Assembly: GCF_010093305.1 (NCBI RefSeq)
Contig: NZ_PDWS01000012.1
Location: forward strand, 62,001 to 126,000
Origin: Pseudoxanthomonas sacheonensis
GTDB taxonomy: Bacteria > Pseudomonadota > Gammaproteobacteria > Xanthomonadales > Xanthomonadaceae
Direction: 5' to 3'
DNA length: 64,000 bases
The notes under the pieces are model-generated. The model searched no databases. It worked only from the letters and a program-made list of their open reading frames with translations, and was not told the origin of the DNA. Shown here one piece after another: positions 44,761-55,140 of the stretch. Each line of letters opens with the position of its first letter. Within the stretch, counting starts at the first letter, position 1. The translations under genes and the position numbers were made by a program.

Positions 44761-44828
44761 TGTAGGAGCGGGCCCTGCCCGCGACGCTTTTCGATGGAAA
44801 AGCGTCGCGGGCAGGGCCCGCTCCTACA
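44761..44828. repeat. REP-like palindrome, GTAGGAGC family, copy 4
   Basis: Arms TGTAGGAGCGGGCCCTGCCC… and the full complement form about a 30-base perfect stem with a short GATGG loop. It follows the aminotransferase stop by 23 bases and may stabilise or end that transcript. Confidence 0.9.
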
Positions 44829-45069
44829 TTTTGCACTTCCTTTTCACGCTTTGGCTTTGCAAAGCTGCCTGGCGAAACATTGAAGCGATTCCGCGATGCG
44901 TTCTCCGCATGGGCGGACCTGGTGGGCCGAAATCGTCTGCGCATCGAATCGGGAACTTCTACGTCCGCAATATGAACCCCGCATGTCAGTCGCGTGACCC
45001 GGACGCCATTGCCGTGGATTGCGCGAACCGGAAACAAAATTGAAACCCGAACCGCGCCGCTCTCCACGC

Positions 45070-45103
45070 GCGTCATATTTCCGCCACAACCCTCCCGTAG
45101 AAC
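45070..45103 (+). promoter_or_regulatory. Candidate PhoB-box promoter of the TonB receptor gene
   Basis: GCGTCAT (45070-45076) and CCGCCAC (45081-45087) lie 11 bases apart, matching the period and partly the sequence of Pho half-sites; ten bases later comes TAGAAC (45098-45103), a four-of-six -10. The start would fall near 45110, 25 bases before the ATG. The second half-site is a poor match, so this is tentative. The rest of 44829-45134 shows no gene. Confidence 0.35.
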
Positions 45104-45134
45104 ATGCGGATTAACTTCACGGGGAAGCGTGGCA

Positions 45135-47462
45135 ATGAAGAAGAACCTCCTTGCGGCAGGCCTGTCGCACGCCTTGGCCTGCGCGGCGTTCGCGTCGTTT
45201 ACGGCTACCGCGCTGGCGCAGACGGCGACGCAAACGCCGGACGGCGCCAGCGAGGCCAAGCAACTGGACACCATCGTGGTGCAGGGCGAGATCACCTACC
45301 GCAACCGCTCCGACGACACGGCTCCGGTGCTGTCCTACGACCTGGAATATTTCCAGCGCTTCGAGCCGTCCACCGTCGGCGACATGCTCAAACGCCTGCC
45401 CGGCGTGACCTTCGTCGGTTCCGACATCATGGAATTCGATGGCGTGATGATGCGCGGCATGGCCGCCGGCTACACCCAGGTGCTGATCAACGGCAAGAAG
45501 ATGCCGGGCGCCGGCGACGACCGCTCGTTCTGGGTGGACCGCATCCCGGCGGAAATGGTCGACCATATCGAGATCCTGCGCAGCACCAGCGCCAACCGCA
45601 GCGGCGACGCCATCGCCGGCGCGATCAACATCGTGCTGCGCGATGCCTACGCGTTCGACGGCAGCTACCTGCGCCTGGGCCTGAACCGCTGGTACGACGG
45701 CGAAGTGAATCCGACCTTCGGCGCCGTGACCAGCGGCGAAGCCCTGGGCGGCCGCCTCCTCGCCGGCATCAACGTGCAGGACCGCTACCGCGCCAAGGTC
45801 AAGCGTTCGGACCGCTTCGGCGACCCGTCGATGGAAGAACTGGTCAGCTTCGAGGACCAGACCGAAGTGAAGGACGGCCGCGACTATTCGGCCAACCTTT
45901 CCTACACCGCCGATGTCGGCGAAACCGGGCGCTTCAGCATCGACGGCTTCTACGTCAAGACCGACCGCGACGTGAAAGAGGTCTCGCACGAGATCGAGTT
46001 CGACGACGAGGACGTGATCGAAGCCAACGTTCCGGGCTTCAACCCCATCGACCAGAAGAACTGGGGCATCGGCGCCGAGTACCGGTTCGACATGGCCGGC
46101 GGCACCACCGAGTTCGACCTGGATTACGCCAAGTTCGAGGACAACAGCGCCGAGCGCGAGGAGTCGCACGAGTACGTCAACGGCGAGTGGGACGCCTCCG
46201 AAGCCGAGGCTTCGGCCGTGCAAGCCGACGACACCGAAACCAGCTTCAAGATCGCGCACAAGCGCCCGGTCGGCGGCGCCGAACTCGAGTTCGGCGCGGA
46301 CTACCGCAAGAAGAAACGCGACGTCGTCTACACCAACTACGAGTGGGAAGCCGAGGAAGAAGGCGACCCGGTCGTGTACGAACTCGACGGCACCGTCGGC
46401 TCGCTGATCGAGGAAACCCGCGTCGATCCCTACGTCATGCTGACCGGCAAGGGCGAGGTGTTCTCGTGGGAAGCCGGCCTGCGTTACGAAACCACCAAGT
46501 CCGACATCCGCTACAGCGAGGACGACGAAGTGGAAGGCACCGCCAGCAACGACTACAACGAACTGCTGCCCTCGCTGCACCTGAAGTGGGACCTGACCGA
46601 TGCCGACCGCATCAGCCTGTCGCTGGCCAAGAGCGTCAAGCGACCGAACTTCAACGAGCTGATTCCGGCCGTGCTGGACGGCGAATTCGGCGACAACGAC
46701 TACGTCGGCAATCCGCTGCTGGATCCGGAAACCGCCAACGGCATCGACCTGGGTTTCGAACACCGCCTCGGCAAGCACGGCGTGATCGGAGTCAACTTCT
46801 TCTATCGCGACGTGAAGAATCTGATCGAACTGGTCAACACCGGCGAGTTGAGCGAAGACGCGCAGGATACCTACGAGGAAGAGCTGGAGGAATTCCTCGA
46901 GGAGAATCCCGGCTCGACCGAGGACGATTTCGAGTTCGACCCGGAAAGCTGGCTGTTCACCTCGGCCAACGTCGGCGACGGCAAGGTCTACGGCGTCGAG
47001 TTCGATCTTTCCACGCCGCTGACCGCGCTGGGCATGCCGAACACCGGCGTGTTCCTGAACTACTCCTACCTCAACAGCAAGGTCACCGATTTCATCGGCG
47101 AGCGCCGCTTCAACGACCAGGCCAGAAGCGTCTACAACATCGGCTTCATCCAGGACCTGCCGTCGTGGGCGGCCAGCTTCGGCGCGACCTACCGCAAGCA
47201 GGGCGACGCCTTCAGCCGCATCCTGGCCGAGGAAGTGACGGTCAAGTACGGCGACGATCTGGAAGTGTTCGTGGAGAAGCGCTTCGGCAAGACGCTCTCG
47301 GTACGGCTTAGTGCGGCCAACCTGCTGGATGCGTCGAAGGACGAATACTTCCACAAGTTCGACAACGAGGCCGACCAGATCGACCGCGACTACGACGAAT
47401 ACGAGCTGGAATCCGAAGAGGCAGGCCCGAGCTATCAGCTGGTCATGCGCTGGGCGTTCTGA
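45135..47462 (+). CDS. TonB-dependent outer-membrane receptor with highly acidic loops
   Basis: A 775-residue protein: signal peptide (ending TATALAQ), plug domain (about 45-165; LDTIVVQGEITY…TVGDMLKRLPGVTF; INIVLRDAY) and a 22-strand-type barrel ending QLVMRWAF with terminal aromatic. The predicted loops are unusually rich in Asp/Glu, most strikingly residues about 580-605, which would suit a cationic ligand such as metal or peptide. No transport partners are adjacent, so the substrate is unknown. Confidence 0.88.
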   Translation: MKKNLLAAGLSHALACAAFASFTATALAQTATQTPDGASEAKQLDTIVVQGEITYRNRSDDTAPVLSYDLEYFQRFEPSTVGDMLKRLPGVTFVGSDIMEFDGVMMRGMAAGYTQVLINGKKMPGAGDDRSFWVDRIPAEMVDHIEILRSTSANRSGDAIAGAINIVLRDAYAFDGSYLRLGLNRWYDGEVNPTFGAVTSGEALGGRLLAGINVQDRYRAKVKRSDRFGDPSMEELVSFEDQTEVKDGRDYSANLSYTADVGETGRFSIDGFYVKTDRDVKEVSHEIEFDDEDVIEANVPGFNPIDQKNWGIGAEYRFDMAGGTTEFDLDYAKFEDNSAEREESHEYVNGEWDASEAEASAVQADDTETSFKIAHKRPVGGAELEFGADYRKKKRDVVYTNYEWEAEEEGDPVVYELDGTVGSLIEETRVDPYVMLTGKGEVFSWEAGLRYETTKSDIRYSEDDEVEGTASNDYNELLPSLHLKWDLTDADRISLSLAKSVKRPNFNELIPAVLDGEFGDNDYVGNPLLDPETANGIDLGFEHRLGKHGVIGVNFFYRDVKNLIELVNTGELSEDAQDTYEEELEEFLEENPGSTEDDFEFDPESWLFTSANVGDGKVYGVEFDLSTPLTALGMPNTGVFLNYSYLNSKVTDFIGERRFNDQARSVYNIGFIQDLPSWAASFGATYRKQGDAFSRILAEEVTVKYGDDLEVFVEKRFGKTLSVRLSAANLLDASKDEYFHKFDNEADQIDRDYDEYELESEEAGPSYQLVMRWAF

Positions 47463-47483
47463 TTCGCTAGTCCTTCGCTAGTC

Positions 47484-47563
47484 GTGGGAGCGCCGTCCCG
47501 GCGCGAGCTCTTGCTCGATGACCCTATGCAAAGCAAGAGCTCGCGCCGGGACGGCGCTCCCAC
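47484..47563. repeat. REP-like palindrome, GTGGGAGCGCCGTCCCGGCG arms
   Basis: A 30-base arm (GTGGGAGCGCCGTCCCGGCG…CTCTTGC) and its exact complement surround about 20 bases. It is a GTGGGAGC variant of the GTAGGAGC family and lies between the receptor and upp. Confidence 0.9.
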
Positions 47564-47633
47564 GCTTTACGGTTTCGACAGTACGCGAGGCTTGAGGCAG
47601 ACTGGGAACATCATCCTTGCGGGTAGCCTTGCC

Positions 47634-48266
47634 ATGAAGATCGTCGAAGTCCGCCATCCACTGGTTCGCCACAAGATCGGCCTGCTGCGCAACGCCAGCC
47701 TCAACACCAAGGATTTCCGCGAACTGGTGACCGAGCTGGGCACGCTGCTGGCCTACGAGGCGACTGCGGACCTGGAAACAGAAGCGGAAACCATGGCCGG
47801 CTGGGCCGGCCAGGTGCAGGTGCAGAAGATCGCCGGCGCCAAGATCACCCTGGTGCCGATCCTGCGCGCGGGGCTGGGCATGCTGCCTGGCGTGCTGGCG
47901 CTGATTCCGACCGCACGCGTCAGCGTGATCGGCCTGCAACGCGATGAGGAAACCCTGCAGCCGGTGCCCTACTTCGAGCGTTTGACCGGCCGCCTGGAGG
48001 AACGCGATGCGTTGATCCTGGACCCGATGCTGGCCACCGGCGGCACGCTCATCGCCACCATCGACATGCTCAAGCGCGCGGGCTGTAGGCGGATCAAGGG
48101 CATCTTCCTGGTCGCCGCGCCGGAAGGGTTGGCGGCTTTGGAGAAAACGCATCCGGATGTGGAGATCTACACCGCCGCCATCGATGAGCGCCTCAATGAG
48201 CGCGGTTACATCCTGCCGGGGCTGGGCGATGCGGGCGATCGGATTTTCGGGACGCGGATTGGGTGA
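47634..48266 (+). CDS. upp: Uracil phosphoribosyltransferase
   Basis: A 210-residue enzyme: [20 protein letters not shown] at the N-terminus, [18 protein letters not shown], and the PRPP loop [16 protein letters not shown]. It makes UMP from uracil and PRPP for pyrimidine salvage. Length fits the family (about 208). Start MKIVEVRHP at 47634; a longer in-frame start at 47484 lies in the REP and is rejected. Confidence 0.96.
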   Translation: MKIVEVRHPLVRHKIGLLRNASLNTKDFRELVTELGTLLAYEATADLETEAETMAGWAGQVQVQKIAGAKITLVPILRAGLGMLPGVLALIPTARVSVIGLQRDEETLQPVPYFERLTGRLEERDALILDPMLATGGTLIATIDMLKRAGCRRIKGIFLVAAPEGLAALEKTHPDVEIYTAAIDERLNERGYILPGLGDAGDRIFGTRIG

Positions 48267-48272
48267 AGCTTC

Positions 48273-48420
48273 TCTCCCTTCTCCCTGCGGGAGAAGGTGG
48301 CGCGAAGCGACGGATGAGGGTACGGCGAAGTCCATGATGCCCGAACACATGGACTCCGCCGTACCCTCACCCCAACCCTCAGCCGCTTGAGGCGGCTTCG
48401 ATTCCCGCTGGAGAGGGGCT
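48273..48420. repeat. About 150-bp composite repeat, copy 1
   Basis: Contains TTCTCCCTGCGGGAGAA, then a hairpin of GGATGAGGGTACGGCG and its complement around ACATGGACTCCGCC, then CCTCACCCCAACCCTC. The same order recurs at 57773-57922, which identifies a dispersed non-coding repeat. No gene is seen in the gap 48267-48427. Confidence 0.75.
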
Positions 48421-48427
48421 CAAACCA

Positions 48428-49318
48428 TCAAGCCGCCAGCGGCCGCGCGTGCAACTCAGCCACTTCATGCGTGGTGCCGAAGCGGCCCTTCTCGTCCCGC
48501 GTCACCTGCGCCAGCGCGCATTCCGTGTCGTGGGTGAAGAACAGGTGCACGTTGCGCGCCAACTTGTCTTCCAGAAACGCGCGCTTCTCGTCGATCAGCA
48601 GTTCCGCATTGCGGTCGTAGCCCATGGTGATGGGCACGTGCACCCAGGAACGTCCCGGAATCAGATCGGCGCAGAACACCACGCCGCCGTGCGCCTGGCC
48701 ATCGACGATTTCGGGGCCGACGATTTCCGCCAGCATCAGCCCCGGCGTATGGCCGTCGCTATAGCTGAAGCGCACGCTGCGGCCGAGCGCCTTGGAAAAT
48801 TCGCCATCCACGATCTCAAGCCGCCCGCTGGCCTGCAGCAAGCCCGGCAGCTCGGGAATGAAACTGGCACGGTCGCGCGGATGCGGGTGCAGCGCGCGTT
48901 GCCAGTGTTGCGCGCCGACCACGTAAGTCGCGTTGGGGAAAAGCAGTTCGGGCGCCCTGCCCTCCGCCCATGGCGCCAGCAGGCCGCCGGCATGGTCGAA
49001 GTGCAGATGGCTCAATACGACGACCTCCACTTCCTCATGGCCGAAACCGGCGGCGGCCAGCGACTCCAGCAGCACGTGCTGCGGCTCCTGTACGCCGTAG
49101 CGTTCGCGCAGCTTCGGTTCGAAGAACGCGCCGATACCGGTTTCGAACAGCACGGTCTTGCCGTTGAGCGGACTGGCCAGCAAGGCGCGGCACGCCAGCG
49201 CGATGCGGTTCTCTTCGTCCGGCGGCGACCATTTCTCCCACATCGCGCGCGGCGCATTGCCGAACATCGCGCCGCCGTCGAGCTTTTGCGAATTGCCTAG
49301 CAGGGACCAGAGTTTCAT
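48428..49318 (-). CDS. MBL-fold metallohydrolase (lactonase-like)
   Basis: A 296-residue protein with the zinc motif [10 protein letters not shown] (about residues 103-112), a third-ligand His in [11 protein letters not shown], an Asp in VFCADLIPG and a terminal His in HDTECAL. That is the glyoxalase-II / lactonase-like MBL group; quorum-signal lactonases share this motif but the substrate is not determinable. The start at 49318 gives [13 protein letters not shown]. Confidence 0.85.
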   Translation of the reverse strand: MKLWSLLGNSQKLDGGAMFGNAPRAMWEKWSPPDEENRIALACRALLASPLNGKTVLFETGIGAFFEPKLRERYGVQEPQHVLLESLAAAGFGHEEVEVVVLSHLHFDHAGGLLAPWAEGRAPELLFPNATYVVGAQHWQRALHPHPRDRASFIPELPGLLQASGRLEIVDGEFSKALGRSVRFSYSDGHTPGLMLAEIVGPEIVDGQAHGGVVFCADLIPGRSWVHVPITMGYDRNAELLIDEKRAFLEDKLARNVHLFFTHDTECALAQVTRDEKGRFGTTHEVAELHARPLAA

Positions 49319-49341
49319 GACCCGATTGTACTCCCGCCTTT

Positions 49342-49426
49342 TGTAGGAACTCGTAGGAGCTCGTAGGAGCGACGTGAGTCGCGAAACCAATGCCATTGGC
49401 CTTCGCGACTCACGTCGCTCCTACGA
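49342..49426. repeat. REP-like palindrome, GTAGGAGC family, copy 5, with repeated tip
   Basis: The left arm tip occurs three times in tandem (TGTAGGAAC, TCGTAGGAGC, TCGTAGGAGC) before GACGTGAGTCGCGAA; the right arm is the single complement ending TCGCTCCTACGA. Ten-base unit slippage is the simplest cause. Confidence 0.85.
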
Positions 49427-49455
49427 CAGTTCTACGACGCGCCCTGCCGTAAGGC

Positions 49456-50037
49456 CTACTCTTTTTCGGGTACGGCCGAGAAATAAAAGGTGAATGCGCC
49501 CTTGCTCTCGTCAGCGGCTTTCACCGCGATAGGCGCCAGCGCGCCGGCCGAGGCCACCCAGCCTTGCCCGCTGACCGCCGGTTGGTCGCTGCTCTTGAAC
49601 CAGCCGCTGCGCCAGCCCTTGATGGTGATGGGGATGCGCTTGCCTGGCGCCAGTTCGAGGTTGGCGCGGGCATTGCGGTCTTCGGCCACCACCACGATGT
49701 TGCGGCCGCCTTCGGAGGTCATCGCTTCCTGTTCGAACGCGAACAACGGCTGGCCGTCGGCCTCGATGGCGAAGCGCCAGTCGGCATTGCCTACCGCACC
49801 ATCGTGCTGCACGGCCACGCGCTGCAATTGCAGGCGCAGCTCCTGCGGTCCGGCGGGTGCGGCCGGTTTCGCCTCGGCGGGCTTGGCGGTGGCCACCACG
49901 GCCGGCGGCGGCGCCTCGTCCTTGATGTCGTTGCGGATGTTGACGTAGACCGTGGTCAACGCGGCGATCAGCGCCGCGCTGCCGGTGAGTATCGCGGGCA
50001 GATGGTTGATGACCGGCTTTTTTTCGTTGTCCGCCAC
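49456..50037 (-). CDS. Membrane-anchored hypothetical protein, 193 aa
   Basis: A short cytosolic head (MADNEKKPVINHLP) is followed by one helix (AILTGSAALIAALTTVYVNI, about 15-34), an Ala/Pro/Lys linker (about 38-66) and a beta-rich domain (about 66-193; LRLQLQRVAVQHDG; KGAFTFYFSAVPEKE). No family is recognised; an N-in, C-out topology is inferred from charge. Confidence 0.6.
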   Translation of the reverse strand: MADNEKKPVINHLPAILTGSAALIAALTTVYVNIRNDIKDEAPPPAVVATAKPAEAKPAAPAGPQELRLQLQRVAVQHDGAVGNADWRFAIEADGQPLFAFEQEAMTSEGGRNIVVVAEDRNARANLELAPGKRIPITIKGWRSGWFKSSDQPAVSGQGWVASAGALAPIAVKAADESKGAFTFYFSAVPEKE

Positions 50038-50106
50038 GCGATCCCGCCTATGAGAGTGAAGAGGTAGCAGGCGGATTCTATCGCCGTTGCTGGCGAACGA
50101 AATCGC

Positions 50107-51882
50107 TCAGGGTTTGGGTGGGTCGGCTGCGATCACCACTTTGGCCCCACCGACCGGATTGCGCGGGTCGCTGCCCGCGGACAATACGTCGCTTGCCCGG
50201 TCCCAGGCCACGGTCTGCAGGTTGCCCCAGACATGGCTGGAACCGCGACCGCCGGCCGCTTCGTCGCCAGGCAGATCGACCTCGTGCCCCATCGCTTCCA
50301 GCGTCTTGGCCACTTCCGGCGAGAACGCACCGCTTTCGGCGGAAATCGCGTCCGGCAGCCATTGGTGGTGGTAGCGCGGCAGCGCGGCGACCTGCTGCGC
50401 GGACAGCCCGGCGTCGTAGCCCAGGACGCCCAGCAACACCATGGTGATGATGCGGCTGCCGCCGGGGGTGCCCAGCACCACGACCTTGTCGGGAGATTCC
50501 ATGAAGGTGGGCGTCATGGAGCTGAGCATGCGCTTGCCAGGCTTGGGCGCATTGGCCTCGTAGCCCATCACCCCGAAGGCGTTGGGTGTGCCGGGCTTGA
50601 GGGCGAAATCGTCCATTTCGTCGTTGAGCAGTACGCCGGTGCCGGGCGGTATCAGGCCCGATCCGTACAGCAGGTTGACCGTCTGCGTGCCGCCGACCCG
50701 GTTGCCTTCGGCGTCGATGATCGAAAAGTGGGTGGTTTCGTCGTCCTCCAGCGGCGTCGGCTTGCCCGAGAGCAGATCGCTGGGCGTGGCCTTGTCCGGA
50801 TGGATGGTGGCGCGAAGGCCTTGCGCGTAATCGCGGCTGGTCAGCACCTTCTGCGGGATCTCCACGAAATCCGGATCGCCCAGGAAAAAGGTGCGGTCGC
50901 GATAGGCGCGGCGCATGGCTTCGGTCACCAGGTGGATGCGGTGCGCTTCGTCCAGTTCCTGCAGGTTCCAGGGTTCCAGGATCTGCAGCATTTCGGCCAG
51001 CGCGATGCCGCCGGAGGACGGCGGCGGCGCGGTGGTCACCTTCCAGCCCCGGTAGTCGAGGCTGATGGGCGTGCGCTGTTTCACCTGATAGGCGGCCAGT
51101 TCCCGCGCGGTCCAACGGCCGCCGGCCTGGTTCACGCCCTTGATCAGTTTGCGCGCGGTCTCGCCACGGTAGAAACCGTCGAAACCTTCGGCCGCCAGCA
51201 GCTCCAGCGTGTGCGCCAATTCGGGCTGACGGAAGATGTCGCCTTCCGCGATCGGCTTGCCGTTGCGCAGATAGACCTCACGCGTACCCGGGTAGCGGTC
51301 CATGATTTCGCGACGCGACGCGTAGCCTTTGGCCATGCGCGCGTACACCGGAAAACCTTCGCGGGCGATACGGATGGCGGGCGCCAGCGATTGCCGCAAC
51401 GGCAGACGGCCGTACTTGCCGGCCAGTTCCACCAGCGCCGCCGGCAGGCCCGGAATGCCGGCCGACCACGGGCCGTTCATCGAGCGGTCCCGGTCCAGCT
51501 CGCCTTTCTTGTCCAGGAATTGCTCGGGCGTGGCCGATTCCGGCGCGTACTCGCGCGCATCCAGCATCACGTCCTTGCCGCTGCGGGCGTCATGCAGCAG
51601 GAAGAGCCCGCCACCGCCCAGACCGGAGCTGATCGGCTCCACCACCGACAAGGTCGAGGACACCGCCACGGCCGCATCGAAGGCATTGCCGCCTTCGGCG
51701 AGCACCTGCAGCCCTGCGTCGGTTGCCAGGTGGTGGCCCGAGGCGATGGCCGCGCCCGGCGGGTGCGCAGCGAGCGAAGCGGAAACGGGCCGCGTCTGCG
51801 GCGAAAGCGCCAGGGCGGTCGCAGGCAGCAGCGCTACCGTGCATGCGAATAGGAATCCAGCCAAACGCTTGCGCGATTTCAT
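50107..51882 (-). CDS. ggt: Gamma-glutamyltransferase (gamma-glutamyltranspeptidase)
   Basis: A 591-residue N-terminal nucleophile hydrolase with signal peptide (LAGFLFACTVALLPATALA). The self-processing and catalytic Thr is in DDETTHFSIID, and the small-subunit motif GTPGGSRIITMV is present. It cleaves glutathione and gamma-glutamyl amides in the periplasm. Its ATG overlaps the ferredoxin stop (51879-51882). Confidence 0.94.
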   Translation of the reverse strand: MKSRKRLAGFLFACTVALLPATALALSPQTRPVSASLAAHPPGAAIASGHHLATDAGLQVLAEGGNAFDAAVAVSSTLSVVEPISSGLGGGGLFLLHDARSGKDVMLDAREYAPESATPEQFLDKKGELDRDRSMNGPWSAGIPGLPAALVELAGKYGRLPLRQSLAPAIRIAREGFPVYARMAKGYASRREIMDRYPGTREVYLRNGKPIAEGDIFRQPELAHTLELLAAEGFDGFYRGETARKLIKGVNQAGGRWTARELAAYQVKQRTPISLDYRGWKVTTAPPPSSGGIALAEMLQILEPWNLQELDEAHRIHLVTEAMRRAYRDRTFFLGDPDFVEIPQKVLTSRDYAQGLRATIHPDKATPSDLLSGKPTPLEDDETTHFSIIDAEGNRVGGTQTVNLLYGSGLIPPGTGVLLNDEMDDFALKPGTPNAFGVMGYEANAPKPGKRMLSSMTPTFMESPDKVVVLGTPGGSRIITMVLLGVLGYDAGLSAQQVAALPRYHHQWLPDAISAESGAFSPEVAKTLEAMGHEVDLPGDEAAGGRGSSHVWGNLQTVAWDRASDVLSAGSDPRNPVGGAKVVIAADPPKP

Positions 51883-52133
51883 GCCTGCTCCTGTTGCAGC
51901 CGGCGCAGTTTCGCCAGCAGGTCCTGCTCTGTTTCGGGAAATGCCGGGTCGGGGTCGATGCATTCCACCGGGCAGACGACCACGCATTGGGGTTCGTCGT
52001 AGTGGCCGACGCACTCGGTGCATCGTGCGGGATCGATGACGTAGATGGTTTCGCCCATGGCGATGGCCTGGTTGGGACAGGCCGGTTCGCACACGTCGCA
52101 GTTCACGCACAGCTCGTTGATCTTCAGTGACAT
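51879..52133 (-). CDS. YfhL-type 2[4Fe-4S] ferredoxin
   Basis: An 84-residue protein with eight Cys: CVNCDVCEPACP (C9, C12, C15, C19) and CTECVGHYDEPQCVVVCPVE (C38, C41, C50, C54). The longer spacing in the second cluster is typical of the Alvin/YfhL ferredoxins, low-potential electron carriers often near coaD. Coupled to ggt by a four-base overlap, which is probably just compact packing. Confidence 0.92.
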   Translation of the reverse strand: MSLKINELCVNCDVCEPACPNQAIAMGETIYVIDPARCTECVGHYDEPQCVVVCPVECIDPDPAFPETEQDLLAKLRRLQQEQA

Positions 52134-52219
52134 GGTTGAAGGTTCAAGAGCGCTGTTTTGCTGGTTCCGGAGTTACTGGTCCGCAAGGCGTGGCCGCGAC
52201 GCGGCCACGCCCGCGCGGA

Positions 52220-52708
52220 TCACTTGGCTTCGACGAAAACGTAATCGGCGCCGGTAGCGGTGACCGCAGCCTTGACCCGCTCGCTGTCGGCAGCCTGGCC
52301 GATGAAGATGATCTTGACCTTCTTCATGGTGTCCGGCGGCACGTCCTTGAAGCCGGCCACTGCGATGTCGGCCATCTTGGCCGATTCGGGCGAACCGAAC
52401 GCGATCAGGTTGCCGCCGACGATGCCGCGCGCCAGGGCGTTGCGGACCTGGTCAAGCTGGCCCTTGTAGTCGCTCTCGAACTTGGGATTGCTCTGGCTGG
52501 TCAGGTAATAGACGAACGGGCTGTTGGTGATGTCGCCCATGTTGCGGCTCACCACGTCCTGCAGGTACGCCTTCCAGGCAGCGTCGTCGGCGGTGGTGGG
52601 AGCGGTGAGCGGCGCCGTTTCCACGGGCGCGGCGGCTTCCTGCTTCTTGCAGGCGGCGAACGTCAATACTAGGCAAGCGGCGAGCAACAGTCGTGTGGCG
52701 ATCTTCAT
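52220..52708 (-). CDS. Hypothetical lipoprotein, 162 aa
   Basis: Signal and lipobox at MKIATRLLLAACLVLTFAAC (C20), then an Ala/Thr/Pro linker and a soluble alpha/beta domain (YLQDVVSRNMGDI; ending VTATGADYVFVEAK). No family is recognised. A 511-type TATA element was not seen; the gene may share the coaD transcript. Confidence 0.65.
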   Translation of the reverse strand: MKIATRLLLAACLVLTFAACKKQEAAAPVETAPLTAPTTADDAAWKAYLQDVVSRNMGDITNSPFVYYLTSQSNPKFESDYKGQLDQVRNALARGIVGGNLIAFGSPESAKMADIAVAGFKDVPPDTMKKVKIIFIGQAADSERVKAAVTATGADYVFVEAK

Positions 52709-52755
52709 GGTTTTTTCCCCTCCGATAAGTCTTGCGGTGAATGGTACGGCATGGA

Positions 52756-53885
<1,130 letters not shown>

Positions 53886-53941
53886 CGGGGCCATCGGGGT
53901 GCCGGTGCTAGCATGTGCGTATTCTCCGATATCCCCGAGCA

Positions 53942-55069
53942 ATGGTCAGTTTTTTCCGTCGCAAGAAGCCCGCCTCCGGTTCCGAAACTCCGCCTGAGAG
54001 CGACGCCACACGCCGTTACAGTACGGAAGAGCTGGCCGCCGCATTCCCCGAAACCAGCCGGGAAAGCGCATCCACCGATCCAGTGGTGGCCGCCGAAACC
54101 ATCGCCGAGGCACCGCCGACCGAAGCCACCCTGCCCGCTGCCGCGCCGGCCGGAAAACCCGGGTGGCGCGAACGCCTGCGCGGTAGCGGTTTCGCGCGCG
54201 GCCTGGGCGGGTTGTTTTCCCGCAATCCCAAGCTGGACGACGATCTGCTGGACGAGATCGAAACGGCCCTGCTCACCGCCGACGTCGGCGTGCCCGCGAC
54301 CACGGCCCTGGTCGAAGGCCTGCGCAAGCGCATGAAGGCGCGCGAATTCAGCGACGCCCAGGCCCTGCTCAAGGCCCTGCGCGCTGAACTGATCGCGATG
54401 CTGGCACCGGTGGCGCTGCCGCTGCAGATCGACCGCGCCCGCCGGCCTTTCGTCGTGCTCACCGTCGGCGTCAACGGCGTGGGCAAAACCACCACCATCG
54501 GCAAACTGGCACGCCGCTTCAAAGAACAGGGCCACAGCCTGATGCTGGCCGCCGGCGACACTTTCCGCGCCGCCGCGGTGGCGCAACTTCAGACCTGGGG
54601 CGAACGCAACGGCGTACCGGTGATCGCCCAGGGACAGGACGCCGATGCGGCATCGGTGGCGTTCGACGCGTTGCAGGCGGCCAAGGCGCGCGGCATGGAA
54701 GTGCTGATCGCCGATACCGCCGGGCGCCTGCACACGCAACAGGGCTTGATGGCCGAACTGGGCAAGATCCGCCGCGTGCTGGGCAAACTGGACCCCAGCG
54801 CGCCCCACGAAGTGCTGATGGTCATCGACGGCACCACCGGACAGAACGCGTTGTCGCAGCTGCGCCAGTTCCATGCCGCCGTCGGCGTCACCGGACTGGT
54901 GGTGACCAAACTGGACGGCACCGCCAAGGGCGGCGTGGTGTTCGCACTGGCGCGCGAGTTCGGCATCCCGATCCGTTATGCCGGCATCGGCGAGCGTTCG
55001 GAGGATCTGCGCGTGTTCGATGCGGAGGCCTTCGTCGATGCGTTGCTGCCGGAAACGCTTGGCGCGTGA
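53942..55069 (+). CDS. ftsY: Signal recognition particle receptor FtsY
   Basis: A 375-residue GTPase: acidic/variable A region (about 1-85), N domain (about 90-165) and G domain with GVNGVGKTTTIGKLA, DTFRAAAVAQL, IADTAGRLHTQ and TKLDGTAKGG. It docks SRP-ribosome complexes at the membrane. The A region is shorter than in E. coli. Start MVSFFRRKK at 53942. Confidence 0.97.
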   Translation: MVSFFRRKKPASGSETPPESDATRRYSTEELAAAFPETSRESASTDPVVAAETIAEAPPTEATLPAAAPAGKPGWRERLRGSGFARGLGGLFSRNPKLDDDLLDEIETALLTADVGVPATTALVEGLRKRMKAREFSDAQALLKALRAELIAMLAPVALPLQIDRARRPFVVLTVGVNGVGKTTTIGKLARRFKEQGHSLMLAAGDTFRAAAVAQLQTWGERNGVPVIAQGQDADAASVAFDALQAAKARGMEVLIADTAGRLHTQQGLMAELGKIRRVLGKLDPSAPHEVLMVIDGTTGQNALSQLRQFHAAVGVTGLVVTKLDGTAKGGVVFALAREFGIPIRYAGIGERSEDLRVFDAEAFVDALLPETLGA

Positions 55070-55140
55070 GACAGACCGTCGGGCATTCTGAATGCCATCG
55101 GCGTGTACATAAAATCCGTTCGTGGGTTGCGACAGAATGA

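Noticed and set aside
45117-47354. 745-codon minus-strand open frame opposite the TonB receptor
   Set aside because: Shadow of a GC-rich receptor gene; the plus frame has signal peptide, plug and barrel motifs.
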